From the NCBI GenBank assembly GCA_001723845.1, contig MCBE01000256.1:1-40563 (forward strand): 40,563 nt of DNA, given 5' to 3'. The position numbers were made by a program, and so were the translations under genes. Below the pieces are notes generated by a model. The model did not search any database. It was not told where the DNA came from and saw only the letters and a list, made by a program, of their open reading frames with translations. The stretch is from Candidatus Altarchaeales archaeon WOR_SM1_SCG (GTDB lineage Archaea; Altiarchaeota; Altiarchaeia; IMC4; WOR-SM1-SCG). Of this stretch, positions 34,238-40,563 are shown piece by piece. How positions within the stretch are numbered: the first letter of the stretch is position 1; each line of letters starts with the position of its first letter.

Positions 34238-34918
34238 ATGAACAGGAAAATAAAAATTAAATGCATGAGATACATTGTTTTCATGATTGTTTTATTTTTA
34301 TTTGGCAGTATGTTCCTTGTTGTATCGGTAGCAAAAGAAGTAAAGATTAGTCCCACATATCAATGCTTATCACCTAATAACGAATTTCATGTTAATATGA
34401 CTGTAGATACAACCGAGTATATAAGAGGGTTACAATTTAAACTCTTGTTTAATAGTTCAGTTCTTGAAGCATTAAGTGTTGAAAAAGGACCATTTTTTTC
34501 AGATGCTCTTGAACCGCCGGGAAACACGATAAATAACACTGTTGGAGAAATAGTATGGGCGTATGGTTTAACAACACCAAAAAATGGTACTGGCAATGCA
34601 GTAAAAATAACATTCGGAGCGAAATCATTAGGTGCATCAATGCTTGATATTCAAGGAACATCACAGGTCCCATATATATTGATTGATGCCAACGGAAATC
34701 CAATGACAGAAGGAGTCGCAATAAATGATGGAAATATATCAATTGAGAATTGTTTTAATCCATGCGATTTAAACAACGACGGAATAATAATTCACGATTA
34801 CAACGACTTAATGACAGCATACAAATGCTTTTTAGGAATCAGAAATTGTGCCAATTATCATCAAAATTGGAATTTGATTAAACAAGAGTATGAATGCTTT
34901 GTAAATAAATTTAAATGA
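34238..34918 (+). CDS. Secreted cohesin protein, paralogue of its upstream neighbour
   Basis: A 226-residue exported protein. A signal helix (residues 9-30) leads to a cohesin domain (about 35-165) that shares long runs with the upstream gene, such as GPFFSDALEPPGNTINNTVG and WAYGLT.PKNGTG. The tail has one calcium-type loop (DLNNDGIIIHDYNDL) and a Cys-containing helix, perhaps half a dockerin. It starts 26 bases after the previous stop, so it is co-transcribed. The pair probably arose by tandem duplication. The stop at 34916-34918 is followed at once by the AATTCTAAGTG element. Confidence 0.85.
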   Translation: MNRKIKIKCMRYIVFMIVLFLFGSMFLVVSVAKEVKISPTYQCLSPNNEFHVNMTVDTTEYIRGLQFKLLFNSSVLEALSVEKGPFFSDALEPPGNTINNTVGEIVWAYGLTTPKNGTGNAVKITFGAKSLGASMLDIQGTSQVPYILIDANGNPMTEGVAINDGNISIENCFNPCDLNNDGIIIHDYNDLMTAYKCFLGIRNCANYHQNWNLIKQEYECFVNKFK

Positions 34919-34977
34919 AATTCTAAGTGTATTGTAGCGTGGTGGAAATAAATCCATTGTCGTCGGCAATCCCCGAC
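34919..34977 (+). mobile_element. Conserved cassette-like right end, copy 1
   Basis: It begins with AATTCTAAGTG directly after the cohesin stop and ends with the hairpin GTCGG-CAATCC-CCGAC (34962-34977). The next base starts a top6A-derived segment. The same beginning and hairpin recur at 35962-36010. It resembles the hairpin-bearing right end of an IS200/IS605-type element, but no tnpA or tnpB is present. Confidence 0.5.
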
Positions 34978-35045
34978 ATGTTGATAAAAAAACGAACTTA
35001 GGAATTATTAAATTGCCCGGGGTTCCAGAAAAAGGAATGGGTTTC
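34978..35045 (+). pseudogene. Relic of the top6A 3' region, copy 1
   Basis: 68 bases align without gaps to 32992-33059. Read in the top6A frame they give VDKKRT, a stop, then ELLNCPGFQKKEWVS, compared with VDKKRIDELLNYPWFQKKEWVA in the intact gene. The match starts at the base after the hairpin at 34977. Confidence 0.85.
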
Positions 35046-35090
35046 ACTTTTAAAAATGTAATTCTAATAGTTAATATGGAGGAGCAAAAT

Positions 35091-35951
35091 ATGGATTCAA
35101 CTAAACCCACGGAAAAGAAAACTTTACCAGAACCAAAAGATTTTTTCTTAAAAACATCGCTATATGAACCATTTGAAATTTATGAAGAAGATACTGAAAA
35201 ACTATTTAACATAGTTTTTTATAAGGGTATAATAGATACTTATTGTATCTCTTGTGAAAAGAAGAGTACATTTAAAAGCGTTGATAATTATGTAACAAGG
35301 CATTTTATGGTAGGTAGCCAACCAGCAGTTGAGACATATAACAATGTTGATTCATTCAAATCTGACTATTTTCTAGAAACCAAAGTTTTTAGTAAAGAGT
35401 TTATCTGTACAAGAAAGGAAAAACATAAGATGGTTTTTCATTTTTTTATAGATGATAACAAAATAACCAAAATCGGACAATATCCATCATTAGCTACCCT
35501 AACTAATCCAGATACAAAAAAATACCGGAGAGTACTCAAAGAGAAACATGATGAATTAAATAAAGCAATTGGATTATTCGCACATGGCGTTGGAATTGGT
35601 TCATTTGTGTATTTGAGAAGAATTTTTGAGGATTTAATTGAGGGAGCACATGCAAAAGCAAAGAATGAATCTATGTGGGATGAAACATTATATAAAAAAC
35701 AGAGGATGAATGGAAAGATAGCGACACTGAAAGATTATCTACCAGATTTTCTGGTAGAAAAAAAAGAAACTTATTCAATTTTAAGTAAAGGCATTCATGA
35801 GTTAAGTGAAGATGAATGTTTGAATATATTCCCTGTTGTGAAAGTTGGAATTGAGTTGATATTAGATGAGAAACTTGAAGAATTAGAAAAACAAAGGAAG
35901 ATTAATGAAGCCAGAGTTGCCATCTCTAAAACCCATCAAAAAACAAAATAG
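35091..35951 (+). CDS. Orphan protein with a putative zinc site, in the top6A accessory zone
   Basis: About 286 residues. I place the start at ATG 35091 because GGAGGAG, a strong ribosome site, stands 7-8 bases ahead; the open frame reaches back to 35013 but that part is top6A relic. CISC (near residue 48) and CTRKEKH (near 103) could bind zinc. The C-terminal half is helical (AIGLFAHGVGIGSFVYLRRIFEDLIEGAHA, YSILSKGIHELSEDECLNIF), vaguely like DUF4145-type proteins of mobile and defence regions. No function can be assigned. It is followed after 10 bases by the second AATTCTAAGTG element. Confidence 0.75.
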   Translation: MDSTKPTEKKTLPEPKDFFLKTSLYEPFEIYEEDTEKLFNIVFYKGIIDTYCISCEKKSTFKSVDNYVTRHFMVGSQPAVETYNNVDSFKSDYFLETKVFSKEFICTRKEKHKMVFHFFIDDNKITKIGQYPSLATLTNPDTKKYRRVLKEKHDELNKAIGLFAHGVGIGSFVYLRRIFEDLIEGAHAKAKNESMWDETLYKKQRMNGKIATLKDYLPDFLVEKKETYSILSKGIHELSEDECLNIFPVVKVGIELILDEKLEELEKQRKINEARVAISKTHQKTK

Positions 35952-35961
35952 TTTTTATCAG

Positions 35962-36010
35962 AATTCTAAGTGGGCTGGAAGCCCGCTCATTCTCGTCGGG
36001 AATTTCCGAC
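35962..36010 (+). mobile_element. Conserved cassette-like right end, copy 2
   Basis: AATTCTAAGTG, then a stem GTGGGCT-GGA-AGCCCGC (35971-35987) and the hairpin GTCGG-GAATTT-CCGAC (35995-36010), and immediately after it a piece of top6A. It has the same order as copy 1 and a similar distance from the preceding stop. Confidence 0.5.
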
Positions 36011-36048
36011 TGCCTGAGAAGATTGCAGCGGAGAGTTTATTGCCTTGA
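36011..36048 (+). pseudogene. Relic of the top6A 3' end, copy 2
   Basis: It aligns base for base with 33149-33186. Including the C at 36010 it reads LPEKIAAESLLP and a stop, against LPEKIAAGTLLP in the intact gene. With copy 1 it may be the two halves of one displaced tail, split by the cassette at 35046-36010. Confidence 0.85.
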
Positions 36049-36187
36049 AATCTCAAATAAATTAATTGAACTTGAATTTCATTATGGTTTTTTACTCGCA
36101 CCTCATTAAATTTTACAAAAAATGCAGCAATAATATTTAAATAATCTTGCTTGTAATTATTAACAATATTACCCAAAATAATAAAAA

Positions 36188-36424
36188 ATGGCTGAAGTCG
36201 TTGTTAGTATCTCAGACGGACTGAGCAGGGTTGTCGGGAGTGAACTTGCACGCCCCGGGACAAAGGTTTTATTAAGGGAAGCAGTAGAGCAGAAACTCAA
36301 ACTTTTGTTGCTATTCAAGACAGTTGACGATATATTAAAAAAGAGCAAACTCACAGACGAAGGACTTGAAGAACTCGTTGAGGAATACAGGGAGAATCTG
36401 GCTGATAAATATGAGGTGATTTGA
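36188..36424 (+). CDS. Probable antitoxin of the adjoining PIN-domain gene
   Basis: A 78-residue, largely helical protein (VSISDGLSRVVGSELARP..., LKLLLLFKTVDDILKKSKLTDEGLEELVEEYRENLADKY). It has no clear DNA-binding signature, but its size, the directly abutting PIN gene (its TGA is immediately followed by the ATG) and the pattern of archaeal VapB-like proteins support an antitoxin. A TATA-like stretch lies near 36135-36150. Confidence 0.65.
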   Translation: MAEVVVSISDGLSRVVGSELARPGTKVLLREAVEQKLKLLLLFKTVDDILKKSKLTDEGLEELVEEYRENLADKYEVI

Positions 36425-36847
36425 ATGGAACTTGTCATTGACGCAAATATATTGTTCTCGGTCTTTAAACCTGACTCATTCACAAGGGATTTTTTCAAAG
36501 TGCTGTACTTCAGGGGCGCAAAACTAATCATCCCGGGATATGGATTGGATGAAGTTTTCTCGCTGAAGGATAAGATATGTAAATTTTGCGGAATTGATGA
36601 GTCCGAATTCATGACATCATTTGTTCTTCTTTGCGAGATATTAACGGTTGTTCCGAAGTCCGAGTTTGATTATTGCATACCCAAAGCAAAAGAATTGCTT
36701 TTAGAACATCCAAAGGATGTGCCGTATTTCGCGCTGGCATTATCTCTAAACTGTGCGATCTGGTCAAACGAGAAGCGATTCAAACAGCAGTCCAGAGTCA
36801 GTGTGTTCTCTACGCAAGAATTGAAAGAATTATTTGGGTTGCATTGA
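36425..36847 (+). CDS. PIN-domain ribonuclease (VapC-like)
   Basis: A 140-residue PIN protein. The acidic residues are in place: the first Asp in ELVIDANILFSVF, a Glu in GLDEVFSLKDKI, and the later Asp in KDVPYFALALSLNCAIWSNEKRF. PIN toxins cut tRNA or other RNA when freed from the antitoxin. It directly follows the small helical protein, the standard antitoxin-toxin order. The pair lies in the accessory zone downstream of top6A. Confidence 0.85.
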   Translation: MELVIDANILFSVFKPDSFTRDFFKVLYFRGAKLIIPGYGLDEVFSLKDKICKFCGIDESEFMTSFVLLCEILTVVPKSEFDYCIPKAKELLLEHPKDVPYFALALSLNCAIWSNEKRFKQQSRVSVFSTQELKELFGLH

Positions 36848-36990
36848 CATTAAATTTTGATTCAATTAAAATTTTAGTTATCTAACCTCTATTCAAACCC
36901 TGTTTGAATAAAATTTTACTAAAATTCATAAGCCAGTGCGATAATCGCTCTAATCTTCTTTTTACATTTTCATCTAACAGAAATTTAACT

Positions 36991-37233
36991 TCAGGCGGGG
37001 ATTGCGATGATGACATTGTCTTTACTTTTGGTTATGCTCGCAGCATAATGCAGCGCAGCTTTGATATGCTCTTTAGTTAACGAGGGGAAATCTTCAATAA
37101 TTTCTTTTACAGGTACATCGGCTTCCAGCATCTCCAATACCTGCCAGACCATGACTCTGGTTCCCCTGAAAGTGGGCTTCCCGTGACAGATTTCACTGTC
37201 AATCACGATGTAATCATTAATTTCAATTCTCAT
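36991..37233 (-). CDS. DUF433 antitoxin-like protein, no toxin partner
   Basis: An 80-residue protein of the DUF433 family: YIVIDSEICHGKPTFRGTRVMVWQVLEML, then VKEIIEDFPSLTKEHIKAALHYAA. DUF433 proteins are usually antitoxins for DUF5615 PIN-like toxins and sit just upstream of them. Here the space downstream (36990 back to the PIN gene on the other strand) holds no such gene, so it is an orphan. ATG at 37233. Confidence 0.85.
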   Translation of the reverse strand: MRIEINDYIVIDSEICHGKPTFRGTRVMVWQVLEMLEADVPVKEIIEDFPSLTKEHIKAALHYAASITKSKDNVIIAIPA

Positions 37234-37296
37234 TTTATTAATAATTACAAACAGGAATATTTAAATAAAAAGGAATAAATTAATGAAAAGAAAGAG

Positions 37297-37400
37297 TTTG
37301 TTGCAGGAGAGTATCTGCCGGGGAAGAGTGCGGCGGGGAATTTATTGCTGTGAGAAATTAGAAATAAAATTCTGTGGGATTCATGGGCAGTAAATTTAAT
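37297..37400 (+). pseudogene. Relic of the top6A 3' end and flank, copy 3
   Basis: 37297-37353 aligns without gaps to 33130-33186 (FVAGEYLPGKSAAGNLLL and stop, against FVAEEYLPEKIAAGTLLP). The similarity runs on past the stop, as in GGGCAGTAAATT here and GGGGCAGTAAATT near 33216. So the copied piece includes non-coding DNA beyond top6A. Confidence 0.85.
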
Positions 37401-37484
37401 TTTAATTTTAAAAAGTCAGGTGCAGGAACCGCACTAAATCAAACTAATAATAAATTCCATCTTATATCAAAATTAATTTTTATA

Positions 37485-37512
37485 AATTTCCGGCTGCCAG
37501 AGAATACCGCTT
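37485..37512 (+). pseudogene. Possible fourth, degenerate relic of the top6A tail
   Basis: AATTTCCGGCTGCCAGAGAA resembles the junction at 36001-36020, including a few bases of the hairpin that are not from top6A. It is short, so chance cannot be excluded. Confidence 0.35.
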
Positions 37513-37575
37513 CCTTAAACCCATCACCCTGAAAAATTTTTCCATTATTTTTTATATTAATTTTAAATTTCTTTA

Positions 37576-38202
37576 ATGAACAAAAAAATTTTATCCTGTG
37601 TCCTGGTTTTAGTATTGTTTGTCGTTTTAGCCGGCGGATGTATCAGAGAAGATGCTTCACCGGGTAATTTAAATGAATCCGAAACAGGCGAGCAGGGAAC
37701 GGAAGTTTTCGCTGAAGAAAATGAAACAAAAAACAAAAGTTTTGCAGGTGAAAAAGAACCTGTAAGCAGCAAAGATTACGCCGATGTCTTCTGCATTCAT
37801 TCTTCAGGGAATAAAGCTGACTACGAGAACTGTTACCTCTGGTTCAAGCCGCTGGATGAAGGCGTTAAAAAAAGCGGGGTTTCGTACTGCTCATCCCTGG
37901 AAGGGAAAAAAACGGACTGCTTCGGGATCCTTGCACTGAATAAAAACGATTATTCTGTTTGCACGGAAAAATTAAACGGAAGCGAATCTTCTGACTGTGT
38001 TAAAATGTTTGCAATTGCAAATGAAGATGTTTCTCTCTGCGAGAAAATAGATTACTCAACGATAAATGCGGAATGCATTATCGCGATTTCCGTTATGAAA
38101 AACGATGCTACTCTCTGCGAAAAAATAGAAAGCGAATTAATGAAGAAGGTTTGTGTTTCCTCTGTTTCCGGAGGGGGCAAAGAAAGTATTGTCGTGCTGT
38201 GA
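37576..38202 (+). CDS. Cys-rich lipoprotein of unknown function
   Basis: A 208-residue exported protein. The signal ends in a lipobox LAGGC at about residue 23, a lipid-anchor site. An acidic, Ser/Thr/Asn-rich linker follows to residue 65. The folded part contains a repeated pattern with paired cysteines about 15-18 residues apart (FCIHSS..., SLCEKIDYSTINAEC, TLCEKIESELMKKVC), likely helical hairpins tied by disulfides. No named domain. It lies alone between DUF433 and purH. Confidence 0.8.
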   Translation: MNKKILSCVLVLVLFVVLAGGCIREDASPGNLNESETGEQGTEVFAEENETKNKSFAGEKEPVSSKDYADVFCIHSSGNKADYENCYLWFKPLDEGVKKSGVSYCSSLEGKKTDCFGILALNKNDYSVCTEKLNGSESSDCVKMFAIANEDVSLCEKIDYSTINAECIIAISVMKNDATLCEKIESELMKKVCVSSVSGGGKESIVVL

Positions 38203-38211
38203 TGTTTTGCT

Positions 38212-38245
38212 GTAATCTTGTGCCGTAATCTTGTGCCGTAATTTT
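38212..38245 (+). terminator. 13-bp tandem repeat ending in a T run
   Basis: GTAATCTTGTGCC occurs twice in tandem (38212-38224, 38225-38237) and a third partial copy runs into GTAATTTTTTTT. It lies just after the lipoprotein gene; T tracts alone can stop archaeal RNA polymerase. Confidence 0.4.
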
Positions 38246-38357
38246 TTTTATATTTTTTTATTTTTATATTCTTAAACCCAATTGATAATAGGTATCTCAG
38301 TTTGCTCTTTAGTTTAACTGGTAATCTCAATTTAAATTTTATTTATATTTTCGTAAA

Positions 38358-39911
38358 ATGAAGGTAAAAAGAGCACTATTCAGTGTTTCCGACAAAAAAG
38401 GAATACTTGAGTTTGCTTATGAACTCTGCAATCTCGGGATTGAGATAATCTCAACAGGAGGAACGGCAAAAATTTTAAGAGAAAAAATCCCGGTAACGAG
38501 TGTTTCCGAAGTTACAAATTTTCCCGAAATTCTTGACGGCAGGGTAAAGACGCTGCACCCGAAAATACACGGCGGGATTCTTAATGTAAGAAACAATTCA
38601 GAGCATCAAAAAGAAGTTGAAAAACATAATATTAAAAATATTGACCTTGTTGTTGTGAATTTATATCCTTTCAGGGAAACAATTTCAAAAAATGATGCGA
38701 CAATTGATGACGCCGTTGAAAATATAGACATCGGCGGTCCCTGCCTTCTTAGAAGTGCCGCTAAAAATTACAGGGATGCGGCAGTTGTCGTTGACCCTGA
38801 AGATTACGAAAAAATTATCAATGAATTGAAAACTAATAATGAAATTTCCCTGAAATTAAGGAAAAATCTTGCGGTAAAGGCATACCGGCATACCGCAAGT
38901 TATGACATTGCAATCTATAATTATCTTTCAGGGGAGTTAATGAAAAATAATGAAAATGAAAATAATAATAAAATTAAATTTCCCGGCTCGCTGTTCTGCG
39001 AGTACAGGAAAATCCAGGAATTAAGATACGGGGAAAACCCGCAGCAGGAGGGTGCATTTTACAGGAAGGGCGATAAAATATTTAAAAAATTACACGGCAA
39101 GGAATTATCGTTTAATAACATTGTTGATACGAATGACGCGTGTGAATTGATAAATGAATTTAATGACCCTTGCGTTACCATTGTAAAGCACAGCAACCCG
39201 TGCGGCATAGCGTGTGCCGGAAACATTGACGATGCTTATGATAAGGCATACTCCGGGGACCCGATGGCAGCATTCGGAGGCGTTATCGCACTGAATCGGA
39301 CTTTAACTGCAAAGGCGGCTGAAAAAATTAATAAAATATTTATTGAGATTGTCACAGCCCCCGACTTCGAAGATGATGCACTTGAAATTTTAAAGCAGAA
39401 AAAGAACATACGAATTTTAAAATACGACTTAAATAAATTTTCAAAATCAATGAATGAATTTGACATGAAAAAAGTTGCGGGCGGGATGCTTCTCCAGGAT
39501 AAAAATAATATTGTAATTGATCCGGACAAACTGAAAATCGTATCGGAAGCAAAGCCGACCCCCGGGCAGATTGAAGAATTGATTTTCGCAAACACTGTTG
39601 TAAAGCATGTAAAGTCAAACGCCATCGTGCTATCAAAAAACAAAAAAGTATTCGGCATCGGTGCGGGGCAGATGAGCAGGGTTGATGCAAGCAAAATTGC
39701 ATGCGGGAAAGCAGGAGATGAAGTTTTGGGGTGTGTTATGGCATCCGATGCGTTCTTCCCCTTCAGGGACGGGATTGATGTTGCGGCAAAAAAAGGAATT
39801 GCAGCGGTAATCCAGCCCGGCGGCTCAATTCACGACAGGGATGCAATTGATGCCGTAAATGAATATAAAATTCCGATGGTCTTTACGGGGGTCAGGCATT
39901 TTAAGCACTGA
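38358..39911 (+). CDS. purH: Bifunctional AICAR transformylase/IMP cyclohydrolase PurH
   Basis: A 517-residue, full-length PurH. The N-terminal MGS-like cyclohydrolase domain (1-150) shows RALFSVSDKKGILEFA, STGGTAKIL and FPEILDGRVKTLHPKIHGGIL. The transformylase domain shows ELRYGENPQQEGAFY, VKHSNPCGIA, DPMAAFGGVIALN, KSNAIVLSKN and AVIQPGGSIHDRDAI. It carries out the last two steps of IMP synthesis using formyl-tetrahydrofolate. Many archaea use PurP and PurO instead, so this bacterial-type enzyme suggests folate-dependent purine synthesis and possibly an acquired gene. It appears to be transcribed alone. Confidence 0.96.
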   Translation: MKVKRALFSVSDKKGILEFAYELCNLGIEIISTGGTAKILREKIPVTSVSEVTNFPEILDGRVKTLHPKIHGGILNVRNNSEHQKEVEKHNIKNIDLVVVNLYPFRETISKNDATIDDAVENIDIGGPCLLRSAAKNYRDAAVVVDPEDYEKIINELKTNNEISLKLRKNLAVKAYRHTASYDIAIYNYLSGELMKNNENENNNKIKFPGSLFCEYRKIQELRYGENPQQEGAFYRKGDKIFKKLHGKELSFNNIVDTNDACELINEFNDPCVTIVKHSNPCGIACAGNIDDAYDKAYSGDPMAAFGGVIALNRTLTAKAAEKINKIFIEIVTAPDFEDDALEILKQKKNIRILKYDLNKFSKSMNEFDMKKVAGGMLLQDKNNIVIDPDKLKIVSEAKPTPGQIEELIFANTVVKHVKSNAIVLSKNKKVFGIGAGQMSRVDASKIACGKAGDEVLGCVMASDAFFPFRDGIDVAAKKGIAAVIQPGGSIHDRDAIDAVNEYKIPMVFTGVRHFKH

Positions 39912-40113
39912 AAAAAATTTATTTATTTTAAATCAAATGGTTAATAAGAATCAAATTTCATCTGAAGGCGAGATACTTGCAATGGGTTCGGATATACATT
40001 GTTAGACGAAATTTCTTCGGGGGTAATTTACACACCAATATAATTAAAAAAATTTAATTAAAGTTATAAAAGAGAGGCATTCAAGATGAAAATAACCTCA
40101 AAAGAATATAAAA

Positions 40114-40470
40114 ATGATTAAAGACAAAATATCACTCACGCAACTAGAAAGTTTTTTGTTTCAAGCAGCCGATATTCTTAGAGGATCAATGGATTCATCA
40201 GAGTATAAAGAATTTATTTTCGGTATGCTTTTCTTGAAAAGGATGTCCGATGAATTTTATCTGGAAAGAAAACGTATTAAGAATAAACATTCGCATTTAT
40301 CAAAAAAACAGTTAATGGCAGTTTGTGAGGATAAAATATCGTATGGAGATACTTTTTTTGTTCCAGAAAAAGCAAGGTGGGATGAAGGTTATTATGATAA
40401 CAAAGGAGAATATCACTCTCCAATAAAAGACTATAACTTGAGTTTCAAAGATATTAGATTTCTAACATAA
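40114..40470 (+). pseudogene. Truncated type I restriction methyltransferase (HsdM N-terminal domain only)
   Basis: 118 codons match the HsdM N-terminal helical domain: [41 protein letters not shown], then [14 protein letters not shown]. Complete HsdM proteins are about 500 residues, with the SAM-binding and NPPY motifs later. Here the frame departs from the family near residue 105 and stops, with no methylase motifs in the remaining 93 bases. A ribosome-site-like GAGAGG near 40073 precedes a tiny frame at 40086 ([11 protein letters not shown]) that overlaps this start, perhaps a leader. Either a broken gene or a stand-alone fragment. Confidence 0.7.
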
Positions 40471-40563
40471 TAAATTTTATTTACCCCATTTACTGATGTT
40501 GGTTTTTGTTATCTCACTTTTTGTATTTTGTTGCCATGTCAAAATTTTAAATAAAATCAGTGT

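Larger units (their letters stand above)
37234..37575. other. Intergenic region with further top6A relics
   Basis: 342 bases without a real gene. They contain the third top6A tail copy with its 3' flank (37297-37400), a possible fourth (37485-37512) and the AT-rich promoter of the lipoprotein gene (TTTTTTATATTAATTTTAAA, about 37549-37568). Confidence 0.6.

Noticed and set aside
35013-35090. Longer start for the orphan gene
   Set aside because: The extra codons come from the top6A relic, while a strong ribosome site points to the ATG at 35091.
34919-36010. Firm call of an IS200/IS605 insertion sequence
   Set aside because: Hairpin right ends are seen, but there is no tnpA or tnpB, no recognisable left end, and 88 bases of the target are missing between the two relics.

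Overview
The window is archaeal chromosomal DNA, visibly AT-rich, with short intergenic spaces and many TATA-box-like sequences 20-30 bases ahead of start codons. The archaeal assignment rests on RNase P subunit Rpp29, archaeal-type uS17 and uL14, aIF2 gamma, topoisomerase VI subunit A, a DUF2073 protein with its partner Era-like GTPase, a DUF1464 kinase-fold protein and archaeal SepF next to FtsZ. Secreted proteins rich in N-x-S/T sequons, cohesin/dockerin modules and HypC/HypD suggest an anaerobic, hydrogenase-bearing archaeon of euryarchaeal or Altiarchaeota-like character. I cannot fix the lineage from this window alone.

Layout. 1-7525: surface and secreted genes. These are a partial membrane protein, a membrane-anchored unknown, a processive family 2 glycosyltransferase, a very large Cys-rich repeat protein ending in two cell-wall-hydrolase-like domains, and a CAP/SCP protein. 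7547-12747: an informational block, rpl14-rps17 and rnp1, split by about 4 kb holding a YaeQ-like nuclease-fold protein, a DUF4062-STAND-TPR protein and an AbrB-type protein. 12874-14514: Era-like GTPase and DUF2073, separated by a DUF5678/aspartyl-protease pair. 14515-16638: a TIR-domain gene bracketed by palindromes and a strong structured element. 16639-21297: ZIP transporter, DUF1464, a lipoprotein flanked by a direct duplication of the next gene's promoter, and a LamG surface protein. 21358-23507: aIF2 gamma and pyrB. 23508-26725: cell division, with a winged-helix/coiled-coil protein, SepF and an FtsZ carrying an unusual 130-residue N-terminal extension. 27051-30019: a copper-export pair (SHOCT membrane protein, CopA). 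30121-31996: a gene fragment, then hypC, a PsiE-like gene and hypD. 32089-37575: top6A followed by an accessory zone (two cohesin proteins, an orphan zinc-site protein, a VapBC-like pair, an orphan DUF433 antitoxin) littered with displaced copies of the 3' end of top6A. 37576-40563: a lipoprotein, purH and a truncated hsdM.

The most unusual signals are four. (1) At least three relics of the top6A 3' end lie downstream of the intact gene; two of them begin exactly after a conserved hairpin that follows an accessory gene, which suggests a cassette-like insertion system aimed at this gene. (2) A STAND-NTPase module sits inside what is normally a contiguous rnp1-rps17 operon. (3) An archaeal secreted protein combines 12 near-identical 40-residue Cys-rich repeats with lysozyme-like and CHAP-like domains. 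(4) FtsZ has an unrecognised N-terminal domain. No tRNA, rRNA, CRISPR array, intact transposase or integrase was seen.
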